Of a stretch of DNA of 64,000 nt, positions 1 through 9,755 are shown piece after piece (the first letter of the stretch is position 1; every line of letters begins with the position of its first letter). The position numbers and the translations under genes are program-made. The notes under the pieces were generated by a model. The model had not been told where the DNA came from and ran no database searches. It was given only the letters and a program-made list of their open reading frames with translations. Source of the DNA: Lingula anatina (lineage: Eukaryota > Brachiopoda > Lingulata > Lingulida > Lingulidae); NCBI RefSeq assembly GCF_001039355.2, contig NW_019775395.1:109884-173883 (forward strand), in the 5' to 3' direction.

Positions 1-211
1 CCATTTCCGGAAAAGATGAAAAAGGCTAATTGGAGTGAGTATATGGGACGGATGTCACCTGTACGATGGCGAACGGACTGCGATTCCTAGCGGACTTTCA
101 TGCCTGTCACAACGGTCGTATCTGAGATCACGTTTGCTATTTTTTCTTAATATCGGGGTAGATCGTGTAATTTTTTTGATATTTCAAAATATGAAATAAA
201 TTCTCTTTCAG

Positions 212-388
212 TTCTTACGTTTGACGTGACAAAATCTGGACAGACGTATATCGGGGTAGGATCACAAACCACGTTGACGTGTCAGTGGACAAAATCGGCT
301 GGGGTTGACCTTCTGAGAGTAAACTGGAGACAAGGTTCTACAATAATAGCAGGTGCTATCTTACCTAACTATACACTTATAATGGGAG
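212..388 (+). CDS. Immunoglobulin-like (V-type) exon, truncated
   Basis: A 3' splice site (ttctctttcag) precedes an open frame that reads LTFDVTKSGQTY, then LTCQW and VNWR: the first cysteine strand and the C-strand tryptophan of an Ig V-like domain. The second half of the domain, with the usual DxGxYxC motif, is absent: after PNYTLIM the sequence runs into the 5' region of a LINE at about 381. A weak donor (GGAG|gtcaag) at 388 is possible. A strong donor (gtgagt) at 35 could end a short upstream exon at bases 1-34 whose phase fits this one. This is probably one exon of a multi-exon Ig receptor or adhesion gene, broken or interrupted by the LINE. The exon identity is fairly clear; the gene is unknown. 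Confidence 0.55.
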
Positions 389-644
389 GTCAAGGTCACC
401 ACACGAAAGACAAAGCGACGGACAACCGGCAAAGAAAAGTTTGAAAATATCGACGAAAAATGTCGCCAATTGAACAGCACTGACCGTAAATAAGACGATA
501 AGTATACAGAGGCTACGTGTGTAGTTAAAAAATTAGTAGACTTTGTTGCTTTTTGCTGACTTTAATGATATGGTGCAGCGCTATAACCAGGTCACGTTTC
601 GCCGTTACTTCGATTGACCCTACACCCTGCATGTCACACGAGCT

Positions 645-1826
645 ATGGGAAAATCTAAGAATAAAAAGCGAAAAGTTAATAGTCCTAGCAGTAGTAGTGA
701 AAACTTCCATCTTAGCAGCATTTTGGAGGACGCCAACGCAGTCTTGTACGGAGACACAACTGAAAACCACCCCACCATGGCTGGTCTACAACAATCAACT
801 CCTATAGCTGCATCACAACGGGAAAATAACAATAAGCTGCCCACAGGGGGGATGTCACTGGAAAACATAGCACTACAGATGGCAGACATCATGAAAGAAT
901 TGAAGGTGATTAAGGACGGTCAAAAAAGCATTATTGAAAATAATACAAAAATGTGTGAACATTTGAAAAAAGATATCACGCATCTTGTACAAGAAAAAGT
1001 AAATGAAATGAAGAAAGACATAGAAGTAACGGTCAATACTCAAAATTTAAAGCTGAAAGCACTACAGGACAAAACACTAGAACTGACTCACGATTTGCAA
1101 GAAAAAGATAGAATTATTGATTCGCTTAAATGTAGAATAGAATCATGTTTGGATAGCCAAAAGTCCGGTGTGGAAAACCCAGATATTTCAGTCATCATAA
1201 CAGGCCTGTATCAAAGTCCTAATGAAAACTTGGAGGACAAGGTGGGACAAATTCTGATGACCATTATGCCACCTGAATTTGAGCAAGAGGCTGTGGACCT
1301 ACCCAGGATACAGGAGTGCAAAAGACTGCAAAGCAGGAATGGAAAACCCGGCCTTGTAAAGGTAGCCTTAGGCAGCATAGAAGAGAAAATACTAGTATTA
1401 AGGCAGAAGCATAATTTAAGAAATAGTACAGATGCAAGAATGCGAAAAGTACGTATACATGCCAGTAAATCCCACTGCGAGAGAGTTCTTGACAAAAACA
1501 TGGAATTCTTGTTACAATATGTGCCAGAGGGACATAGGTTCTACATCACCAACCATGGGCTTATTAAAGAAAAAACTGCCGATAGGATGCGACAAGATAA
1601 TACACGTATGGCTACTGCCACAAATAGCGCCCAAATGCAGCCGGTCAACGTAGTTCAAACCCCAGCCCCGTACATAAATGCACCGAGATACACAAACCCA
1701 AGCGGACCCGAAAATATCTTTCAAGCAGTACCAGTGAATGGAACGCGAATACCAGTAAACGGAATAAGGACCCCTCTCTTACGCCCGCAACATGCTGTAT
1801 CACCACCATTAACCATGAATCGCTAG
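645..1826 (+). CDS. LINE A ORF1 protein (coiled coil plus RRM-like domain)
   Basis: A 393-residue protein of the kind that packages LINE RNA. It starts with a lysine-rich stretch (GKSKNKKRKV), followed by a serine run, a long heptad-rich coiled coil at about residues 70-165, and a compact domain at about 180-310 with the pattern of ORF1 RNA-binding folds (VIITGLYQS, then KVALGSIEEK). The C-terminal 80 residues are rich in proline and asparagine and look disordered. The first ATG at 645 precedes the lysine-rich stretch and fits the usual length. The stop lies 24 bases before ORF2, the usual tight spacing for reinitiation or a bicistronic mRNA. There is no frame damage. Confidence 0.85.
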   Translation: MGKSKNKKRKVNSPSSSSENFHLSSILEDANAVLYGDTTENHPTMAGLQQSTPIAASQRENNNKLPTGGMSLENIALQMADIMKELKVIKDGQKSIIENNTKMCEHLKKDITHLVQEKVNEMKKDIEVTVNTQNLKLKALQDKTLELTHDLQEKDRIIDSLKCRIESCLDSQKSGVENPDISVIITGLYQSPNENLEDKVGQILMTIMPPEFEQEAVDLPRIQECKRLQSRNGKPGLVKVALGSIEEKILVLRQKHNLRNSTDARMRKVRIHASKSHCERVLDKNMEFLLQYVPEGHRFYITNHGLIKEKTADRMRQDNTRMATATNSAQMQPVNVVQTPAPYINAPRYTNPSGPENIFQAVPVNGTRIPVNGIRTPLLRPQHAVSPPLTMNR

Positions 1827-1850
1827 GACAGGCAGCCCTTCGGCCAAGTT

Positions 1851-4800
1851 TTGGACTACAATCAGTTTAACACGGATATCGCACGCGAGGAGGTAGAAAC
1901 CTCGCCCACCATAGAAAAATGCTTAGTTTCGGTAAAAAAAGGTGAAGTTTCGGAGCTAAGTTTCATTTCCTGGAATGTTGGAAAAGGTTTTAGTCGCAAG
2001 ATACTTGATATTGATTTTTTAGAAATTATAAATGGGTATGATATGATTTTTCTAACCGAATGTTGGTTGAGCAATGATGTGCCAATTGTATTGGCGGGAT
2101 ACGAGTGCCATTTGTATCGAAGAAAGAATCTACGTGGCGGTGGAATAGCCATTCTCTGTAAAACTAAAATTAGAAAATATGTACATATAGTAAGTGATAT
2201 TTATGATAGTATTATATGGATAAGAATAGATTCCATATGTAATACATTTATACCTTCGAAACCAATCTTTATAGCAGTATGTTACTTTCCGCCAGAAAAT
2301 AGTATATTTTATAAAACGTATGATGTTGATTTATTTCAAGCTTTAGAAGAGTCTTATAGCAAATTTATTACGGAGGGAGAAGTGTTTATAACGGGTGACC
2401 TGAATGCACGGACTAGCAATGTCGATGACTTTATAAGTAACGACTGTTTAGATAAAACGATCCGTGACACTTTAATGTCGGTAATGACTTATAAGATGGA
2501 TAACATGTTACGTGAGAGGAAAAATGCAGACAATGTGGTAAATCTATTTGGACGCAAATTACTCTCCTTCTGTAAGACAGTGGGTATGAGAATAGTCAAT
2601 GGCAGGCATAGAGATGACGTAACCGGGAGTTTTACCTTTTGTAACTCAAACGGGCTAAGCACAATAGACTATTTGCTGGCTGAATCTAAATCATTCACTA
2701 ATATTGTGAAGTTTTCATCAGGCACATTCAACACTTTTTCAGATCATGCACCAATCACGTTTGTCCTGCTTTGTGGGCCTTTAAAACAAAATGCGCTTTT
2801 AGATTATGATAAACGTAAGACAGGCATGGAACTTAGAACTAGTGTTTCGGTTAGATGGATAGAAAACAATGCAAAGTCGATAAATGATGCATTAGCGTAT
2901 CAAATAGACAGTTTGTGTAATACAATGGATGCTCAGATAAGTGACCCCGTAGAACTAAACAAACGGGTAGATGAATTTAGTAGCATGTTAAGAGATGCTG
3001 TGTTGCCTTTTTGCAAAGTAAACAAGGTAGATAATCATACCGCCAAAAAGCAGTATGATAAGAAATATTTACAGACTGCTAGTAGAAAATTGGATAAACC
3101 ATGGTTTGATGAAAATTGTAAAGAAAAGCTTAAAGACTATAAGACCGCTTTACATGAATTCAATATGGAAAAAACACCAGATAAGCATAAAATCCTTTTA
3201 GACAAAAAATCAAGTTATAAGAATATTTGCAAACAGCTAAAAAGAAAATATAGTCGCTTCGAAGGCGATTTGTTAGAATATATTAGAAAACACAATCCGC
3301 GTGTTTTTTATAAGCAGTTCTCGCGTAAAAAGAATGCAAACGTTAATTCGGAGCTTACTATCGATATACTTTATGATTATTTTAAGAACACGACGACTGG
3401 TGGAATAGATTGTGACATCCGCGAAGTAGACCCCAATGTAGGCTTATACACCGAGACAGTGTTCAATGAATTAGATAGTCCCGTGAGTGACGAGGAGATC
3501 ATTGGTGCAATTAAAAAATTAAAAGCTAACAAGAGCTGTGCCGAGGACTGTATGATAAATGAAATTTTTATACACTGTAAAAATGTTTTACTACCGGCGT
3601 TAAGAACTTTGTTTAATTCTGTACTTGATTCGGGGCACTTTCCAGAGAACTGGTGTAAGGGTTGTATTATACCTTTACATAAAAAGGGAAATGTTGATGA
3701 TCCTTGTAATTATAGGGGAATTACTATAACTAGTTGTTTAGGCAAGCTGTTTACTTCCATACTTAATAAAAGGTTAGAAGCTTGGGATAAGGATAACAGT
3801 GTTACAACTGATGCACAATTTGGATTTAAAGCGGGGCATAGTACCGTAGATGCTATCTTTGTGTTACAGCACGTGATAAATCGTACTTTAAGGAGTAAGA
3901 AGCGATTATACTGTGCCTTTGTGGATTATAAATCCGCTTTCGATTCCATCAATAGGCTAAGTCTATGGAAGAAATTAAATAGACTCGGTGTCCAGGGTAA
4001 ATTGCTCCAAATTATAAAAAGTCTTTACAGCAGTGTAAAGGCTTGCGTTAAGTTTAACGGTCAGCTATCTGAATACTTCCAAATACACACCGGTCTATTA
4101 CAAGGAGAGGTAATGTCCCCGTTACTTTATTCTTTGTATGTGAATGATTTTGAAACTTTTTGCTTGTCGGAAAATTGTGAAAGTATTGAAATACAGGACA
4201 TAAACCTTTTTTTACTTATGTACGCAGATGATACTGTACTTCTATCGGAAACGCCTGAAGGACTACAAAAACTTTTAGATACCCTGAATTTATACTCACA
4301 AAATTGGAATTTAACGGTTAATACAGCAAAAACAAAAACAATGGTCTTTAGAAATGGGGGTAAGATAAGGGCTGAAGAGAAATGGAAATATAACGGTGTT
4401 GTCTTAGAACGGGTGAATCAATTTAGTTATCTCGGATTACTTTTTAATTTTAATGGAAAGTTTTGTCAAACCCAAAAACATATAGCAGAACAGGGTAAAA
4501 AAGCATTATTTGTTATTAGCAGCATGTTAAAAAACCATAACTTTAATGTGTCCACCAGGTGTGCAGTATTTGATACGTACGTTGGTAGTATTTTAAATTA
4601 CGCATCAGAAATATGGGGATTTGATAAGGCAAAGGATATAAGAAAGGTACATACTGATTTTTTGAAAAGAATGCTGGGTGTTAAAAGAAGCACTAGTAAT
4701 AACTTAGTATATTATGAAACTGGACGATATCCACTTATTTTAAGTAGAAAACTAAGAATTTTTAAATATTGGCTGAAAATCCGCTCTTCAAAAAACTGTA

Positions 4801-4904
4801 TTATACAAACATGCTATAAAGATATCCTTAACAATAATTTTGAGTGGATAAATTGTATACGGAATGACCTTGAATTAATGGGACTGTCATTTACTTTTTA
4901 TGAA
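1851..4904 (+). CDS. LINE A ORF2: APE endonuclease and reverse transcriptase, cut by gap
   Basis: This protein nicks target DNA and copies the LINE RNA. The first 1018 residues are visible. The endonuclease covers about residues 37-310: SFISWNVGKG with N42, TECW with E70, TGDLNART with D183 and N185, STIDY with D273, and the terminal SDHAPI with D298 and H299. The reverse transcriptase covers about 555-830: IPLHKKG, FVDYKSAFD with catalytic D692, GLLQGEVMSPLL, and YADD at 791-794. All catalytic residues are present, so this copy may be active if the 3' end exists in the genome. The C-terminal zinc-knuckle part is lacking; it appears in the detached 3' fragment at 5244-5564. It looks recently inserted. 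Confidence 0.93.
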
Positions 4905-4905
4905 N
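4905..4905. other. Single-base assembly gap inside LINE ORF2
   Basis: One N separates an open LINE ORF2 from sequence that is antisense to a different LINE ORF1. It behaves like a contig join of unknown true size. Confidence 0.9.
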
Positions 4906-5235
4906 TTCCTCATATATCTCCGTTTTTGAGATTTCATTTTCTTCTTTCAAATTCCTGAATTTGTCATCTAGCTTCTTTACAGCGCCCTCTATTTCCTTTA
5001 CATGTGTCTTATTGTCCTCACATATTGTATTGATGAGTATAAGGCCATCCTCCATCTCGCCGATTTTTGTATTTGCCCCCTTCAGATCACTAGTGACATT
5101 GCTCATTGTTACATGTAGCTCCAGTTTGGTTAACCGTTGGTCTATGGAATCCAGTTTATTAAGCTTTGTATTCATTGCATCCATTTTCAAAGACAGGGAT
5201 GATATTAAGGAAAACAGATCGCCTTGCGGGTTACT
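4906..5235 (-). mobile_element. LINE B ORF1, coiled-coil part (antisense)
   Basis: On the minus strand an open frame enters with SSSNPQGDLFSLISS and continues as a heptad-rich coiled coil (KMDAMNTKLNKLDSIDQRL and onward). This is the central part of a LINE ORF1 of another family. Its beginning lies beyond an insertion, at 5700-5975 on the same strand, so the two pieces together make a plausible ORF1 split by the fragment at 5244-5705. It ends at the gap at 4905. Confidence 0.65.
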
Positions 5236-5243
5236 GCTACTAA

Positions 5244-5567
5244 CAGAAAAGTAAGGAATTTATCGCAAAATTTAGGCTTTCATCACATAATCTAGCTGTA
5301 GAGACTGGCCGATATACAGATACAAATAGGAAATTAAGAACCTGTAAGTTATGCAATTTAAACGACGTAGAGGATGAATTTCATTTTATTCTTAAATGCC
5401 CTCACTACAATACGTTAAGGCAGAAATATATTAAGAAATTTTATTATACAAAGCCAAGTGTCTTTAAATTAATTAAATTACTATCACTTAACAATGTATC
5501 ACAATTAAACAATTTGGGAAAATATCTGAAATGTGCATCGGAACTAAGATTAATGTCAATCTGATGA

Positions 5568-5600
<33 letters not shown>

Positions 5601-5705
5601 GTTTATACATGTATCAGTAGTAATTATTGTATTCACAGTAGTTTCACTGTTTTATATTCTGATGAGCCGTAGGGCTTAAAGGTTAATAAATTGAAAAAAT
5701 TGAAG
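5244..5705 (+). mobile_element. 5'-truncated LINE 3' end (ORF2 C-terminus, 3'UTR, tail)
   Basis: An open frame at 5244-5564 encodes the last ~100 residues of an ORF2 like that of LINE A: the GRYTD motif, then CKLC, DEFHFILKC (a Cx2C...Hx4C zinc-knuckle-like motif) and a stop at 5562-5564. An ATT trinucleotide run (5568-5600) and a short 3'UTR with the block gatgagccgtagggcttaaa follow. The end is a ttgaa-type tail at about 5690-5705. It sits inside the antisense ORF1 of LINE B, as a 5'-truncated insertion would. I found no clear target-site duplication, so a misassembled end of LINE A remains an alternative. Confidence 0.75.
5568..5600. repeat. ATT trinucleotide microsatellite in LINE 3'UTR
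   Basis: Eleven ATT units directly follow the ORF2 stop codon. Confidence 0.9.
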
Positions 5706-6090
5706 AGGCAGTGATCGCATAGGTACAGGTAGGCCTATTGGGCTTGGTGGAAAAAAACCCGTCATCTGGCCCTGTGGGTATATTCGTGGTTGATCAGTCA
5801 TTAGTGGAGTTGACTGAAGATACGTTACGTCACTTACAGAACTGGTAGCACCTAAGCGTAATTCAGTCGGTGATTTCTGTTCAGTTTGAGAACTACTCAC
5901 TTTATTCACTTTGTTTTCCTTTTCGCCACTCAGATTAAGACTTTTGTTCTTCCTTTTTCCTTTCTTTCCGCTCATTTCTGTTCAACTCACGTTCTTCCTA
6001 GTGTATCTACACGCTCCCCGAAACTTTTGCACTTCCACAATGTAAATTGCTGCACTTTATCGCTCATAGAACTCCAGTCTTTTTGTCACA
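5700..6090 (-). mobile_element. LINE B 5'UTR and ORF1 N-terminus (antisense)
   Basis: On the minus strand an ATG at 5973-5975 opens MSGKKGKRKNKSLNLSG, a lysine-rich start like that of LINE A ORF1, followed by a serine, threonine and proline-rich stretch. At about 5700 the frame runs into the tail of the inserted LINE 3' end and becomes nonsense. The frame resumes at 5235. The region from 5976 to about 6090 is probably the 5'UTR; its outer edge is not defined. Confidence 0.6.
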
Positions 6091-6236
6091 ATCCTTGAAC
6101 TGGTCAATATTTAAAAAAAAGAATGCTGTTTATGATATGCCAAAACGTCTTGCAATTCCCAACTTACGAGTAGGTGTAAGCATTTATTGTATAAAATGAA
6201 ATTATGAATTCCAAATTTAAAAAACAGCCAGCCTAC

Positions 6237-9126
6237 CTTTATAAGTAGATCAGCACCTATAGCGACTAGCATCCAAACAATGCTGTAGTACATTAGCGTC
6301 ATAGCGTAATGGAGGGCCGTCTTGCCCTGGTTATCCCGTGCATTGATCGGTACATTATGTTGTATACATATCTCTATTGTGTTGTAGTCTTCACTGAAAG
6401 AATTGTCACAATAATATTGGATTGTTTGACGTAAAAATGTACTTTTTTGCCTTCCATTTTTTCACTTTTAGAATTGTTTCAGATCACATTTATATCGGAC
6501 TTGAAAAACATCTACAAAAACTTAAAGGTAAGAAAGTAACAGTCAGGAACACGTCATCTCACGCCTGCTTGGTACGCCTTAACTTGTGTTTCACTTATTT
6601 GTTACAACGGCGAATTAGAAATAGATATAAGTCGTTCAAGCTCTACACAATGCACTTCTGATCTTGCAAGATACAGTATTATAAATGTAATTGAAATATT
6701 ATGGATACAAAAATTATATAAATAAACATGTACACTTCTCTACCAAAAAGGTCATCCCTACCGAATTTATGTACATTGCTTCAAGGGTACGCATACATAT
6801 CATTTCCTGTTGCATAACGATTTAATAACCGATCACCGTGCAAATTTGGGATTTTAGTAGACACGATTATTTAAATATTCCAACACCACTTATTTTTTAA
6901 AAAGTATTTTTAAGTAAGAGGGACACATTTCTGCCCATACAGTTTACACCGAAGGAGGGATTGGCCAGCAGAATTGCCAGAAGACGGGATTGTACCATTA
7001 TCATCTCATCATTTTGTACCATCAAGAGGGTTAGACAACGTCATGACCAAACAAGATGGACAAGATTTACTGTTTCACTATAAACTAAAGGAAACCACAT
7101 TACATCCAGAGGAGAAAAAACTACAACACACTTTGCTCGTAGTGAACTCTTCATAACATTAAGGAACTCGACCGCACCATTTTACAAGAAAAGGGCAAAC
7201 GACGGTTCTGAGATTACCGCCAGAAGACGCTTGAACAACCACCGTTAATTTGGTGGGGTTGCTGTTAGGAGACCAGTGATCAGCGCCAGGAACCATCCTC
7301 AGACGGCATACCAGAACTCTGGCATGGACAACAGCCAACAACTGGGCAATGATAACGTTTACTTATGTGATGGACGTGTAAGGGTTTGGAGAATAGCTTT
7401 CCAATTGTTTGTCTCTGGTCGACTGCACGTACAAAATATCATTTATGCCGGTGATTGTCAACTGGAACCTAAAAGCAGATTAATACATTCTAGTACTGGA
7501 AAAGAAATTAAAAAATTTTTGTCGAGAATATCTTTAGTGACCAAGACCATGCAGGTATATTCAGAATGATTCTCTACATACAGCCAATACACCAAAAGGC
7601 TAGTTACATGTGAACCAGCTCCACCAATCCCTAGATCAGAAGACCATTGAAGAGGTGTGGGATACACTTGAAGTGGAACGCCGTGTGAAAACTCTGCAAA
7701 CAGAAATTATTTCATTCTATCTTTGCAAAGTATGTGGAACACCATCGCTCTGTACAACCAGTAAAATCTTATTGGTTAATGATACTTTTTTCTGGATCAT
7801 TTTGCACATTGTAGGTGGCACCTTTTTTGGTAGGGAAGTATATCTATCTATCTATCTATAAACTCACTATTGAACTGCCGTGTGCAGAGGAGTCTTACAG
7901 TCCAATGGACCTCTATACATAAGATCCGGTCGAACAAGTCCACCGGGGGGTCTTGATGTCCAAATTTCACCTGGCTGAAATAAAGGAGATGGGGAGCTTT
8001 ATTCAGAAGTTTGATCGATAATGAAGCCAATTCGAATATTTTGTATACCTCAATCCATTGTGTAAATTCATTTGTTTATTAACATACTGCTACTTTACAG
8101 AATGGAATCAATAAACAATCAATAAATATTTTGCTATATTTATTTAAGCCCACATGAGTATAAATCTATAAATTGCAGCTGCTCAATCCCAATTCAGTTA
8201 CTTTGGGAGCGAGACAAGCCTAGTTGTATGCTTCTTTGACATGTCAAAAAACTGTAATTTGGCCACCTTCGCAGGACAGATGACATCTGACCTCATAAGT
8301 GAAAACCATACTTTTCCAGTGTTGTGACCAGAAACGTTAATGGTTCCCAACTCATTACAGAAATGCATGAACACTGTAAAAACAATGTTTAGCCCCTAAT
8401 CACATTTCTAAGCGCCTGTTTTGTCGCCTGTTTTGTCTCATTTTTTAACGCGTTTAGCTACTAAGCACGTTTAGCTCCTAAGTGTGTTTTTAGCCTGAAT
8501 GTGTTTAGCAGTATGACGCCTTTAGGTGCTAAATATATGTGTATATGTCTAGCTTTAAGGCGCTGAGGGTTAGGATAGAGCATGCGCAGTGATATGGTGA
8601 TTCCAGTTGCTGATGCTTTAGCCAGTGGTTTGAAAGACAACAAGAGAAATTCAAATATGAGGGTTAAAAGCAGTTTTTGAGGCAAATGGAAGCAAAAAGT
8701 CCACAATACACTACACAGGCAGTATCCCCACAAGCAGATAGAAAAAATTATACAAGCTGAAATTGAAATAAAGACCTATTAACAAACTCCCACTGAAGGA
8801 GTAAAAAAAATAAAAAGACAGCTCTCGATTTATGAGCAAAGGAAAAAAGAAACTGTATAAGTGAAAGAGTCTAATAATGAAAATGCATCTACTGTAATAT
8901 TTCTCTGAACGTTAGCTAATAAGGCATGTATCCCAAGGATAATGATAAATTGAAAAAACGCTTTTCATTTCTATTATTAATAACATTTGAATATGTCATC
9001 AAGTCTACTTTGATAAAAAAAACTTACCTCATGACATGACATCACATCAAATACTCTTACACGCTGAAACTGCCCAGTTGGATTGCTTTCCTCGGTTCCT
9101 AGTGAGATATCGTTCGACGTATTCAT
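6237..9126 (-). CDS. Ankyrin-repeat protein, exons 1-3 (partial gene)
   Basis: Three minus-strand exons join in phase: exon 1 at 9028-9126 (ATG at 9124-9126, 33 codons, MNTSNDISLGTEESN), exon 2 at 7868-7974 (107 bases, ends DCKTPLHTAVQ) and exon 3 at 6237-6393 (INARDNQGKTALHYAM, GADLLIK). The splice sites are good (tttcag acceptors; gtaagt, gtgagt and gtaggc donors). The phases are 0, 2 and 0 and the codon split between exons 2 and 3 gives tyrosine. The consensus DxxGKTALHYA and GADLLIK are ankyrin repeats, a protein-binding scaffold, likely intracellular because no signal peptide is seen. The rest of the gene is not found to the left, where LINEs and a gap follow. Intron 2 carries a Tc1-like element whose end is 29 bases from the exon 2 donor. 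I cannot name the ankyrin family member. Confidence 0.72.
6733..7838 (+). mobile_element. Degenerate Tc1/mariner transposon with TIRs and TA target site
   Basis: Inverted ends match: 6733 onward (acttctctaccaaaaa) against the reverse complement of the sequence ending at 7838 (acttccctaccaaaaaa). Both ends are flanked by TA (6731-6732 and 7839-7840), the signature target of Tc1/mariner elements. The interior holds a broken transposase in several frames. A helix-turn-helix-like RIARRR and WTRFTVSL come first, then RRPVISARNH, WTTANNW, DGRVRVWR, DQDHA and IEEVWDTLEVERRV, which parallel the LTxRHR, WT..W, DGRxRVWR, FQQDNA and NPIExxWDxxxRRV blocks of Tc1 transposases. It sits in intron 2 of the ankyrin gene. 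It is inactive, with stops and frameshifts throughout. Confidence 0.75.
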
Positions 9127-9428
9127 CTTGCACGGACCTGCTGCGAAAATCCACTGGTTAATTTGTACATCATTATATGTTTATTTTCTCAGTTAAAGAA
9201 GAGCTAAACTATGAGTTATTAACTTTCTGACATTTTGTTTTCTAACAGCGTAGAACCTTCTTATTAAGGGAAAGGGGCTACAGCTGAGCTTCTGGCTAAA
9301 AATGCAGTCTAGTATTAGTGTGATTATTAGTAGAGGCTGTAATTATGTGTATGTCACAGGCAAGACTGAAATCCAGGCGAGATTCAAATCCAGGTCACAG
9401 CTACATAAATCACATCCCAAATATAGCC

Positions 9429-9468
<40 letters not shown>

Positions 9469-9569
9469 ATCACAAATGTATATTATACATGTACATCTCT
9501 AAAATACCTCCCATTTCCATGTTTTTCTACTTGTTTGCTGAGCTTGAGAAGTATTTAATAAAAGAAGTT
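7442..9569 (+). repeat. Left arm of a 2 x 2.13 kb palindrome
   Basis: The stretch is the reverse complement of 9615-11742. Paired positions always sum to 19184, at exon edges and across the AT repeat, so there is no net indel. The few differences I saw cluster near the centre (a GAG versus TTT triplet near 9541 and a T/C change just before it). The arm contains ankyrin exons 1 and 2, the right part of the Tc1 element and an AT microsatellite. Its left end continues into unique sequence with exon 3, so this arm is likely the natural locus. Confidence 0.9.
9431..9464. repeat. AT dinucleotide microsatellite
   Basis: A run of alternating AT lies within the left arm; the mirror copy is at 9720-9750. 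Confidence 0.9.
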
Positions 9570-9614
9570 CATATCCCAAATATAGCCATTTACTTTATAG
9601 AACCTATGGCTTAG
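9570..9614. other. Palindrome loop (45 bases)
   Basis: Short unpaired centre. It includes a repeat of an arm sequence (atcccaaatatagccat), which also occurs in the left arm near 9414-9430. The loop therefore contains a displaced piece of the arm. Confidence 0.75.
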
Positions 9615-9715
9615 AACTTCTTTTATTAAATACTTCTCAAGCAAAGCAAACAGGTAGAAAAACATGGAAATGGGAGGTATTTTAGAGATGTACATGTATA
9701 ATATACATTTGTGAT

Positions 9716-9755
<40 letters not shown>

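Larger units (their letters stand above)
381..4904 (+). mobile_element. Non-LTR retrotransposon (LINE A), two intact ORFs, 3' end missing at gap
   Basis: This is a two-ORF LINE with APE-type endonuclease and reverse transcriptase. The 5' untranslated part runs from roughly 381 (edge inferred from where the Ig exon stops) to 644. ORF1 is at 645-1826 and ORF2 starts 24 bases later at 1851. Both frames are open without stops, so the copy is young. ORF2 is still open at the one-base gap at 4905. Past the gap the sequence is antisense to another LINE's ORF1, so the last ~100 codons of ORF2 and the 3'UTR are not contiguous here. A matching 3' end lies at 5244-5705. No LTRs and no RNase H domain were seen. 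The CR1/L2/RTE-X type clade is a guess; I cannot place it more precisely without a tree. Confidence 0.9.

Noticed and set aside
8461-8733. 90-residue minus-strand frame, mirrored at 10451-10723
   Set aside because: It lies in ankyrin intron 1 in both arms, its composition is not protein-like, and it is duplicated only because of the palindrome.
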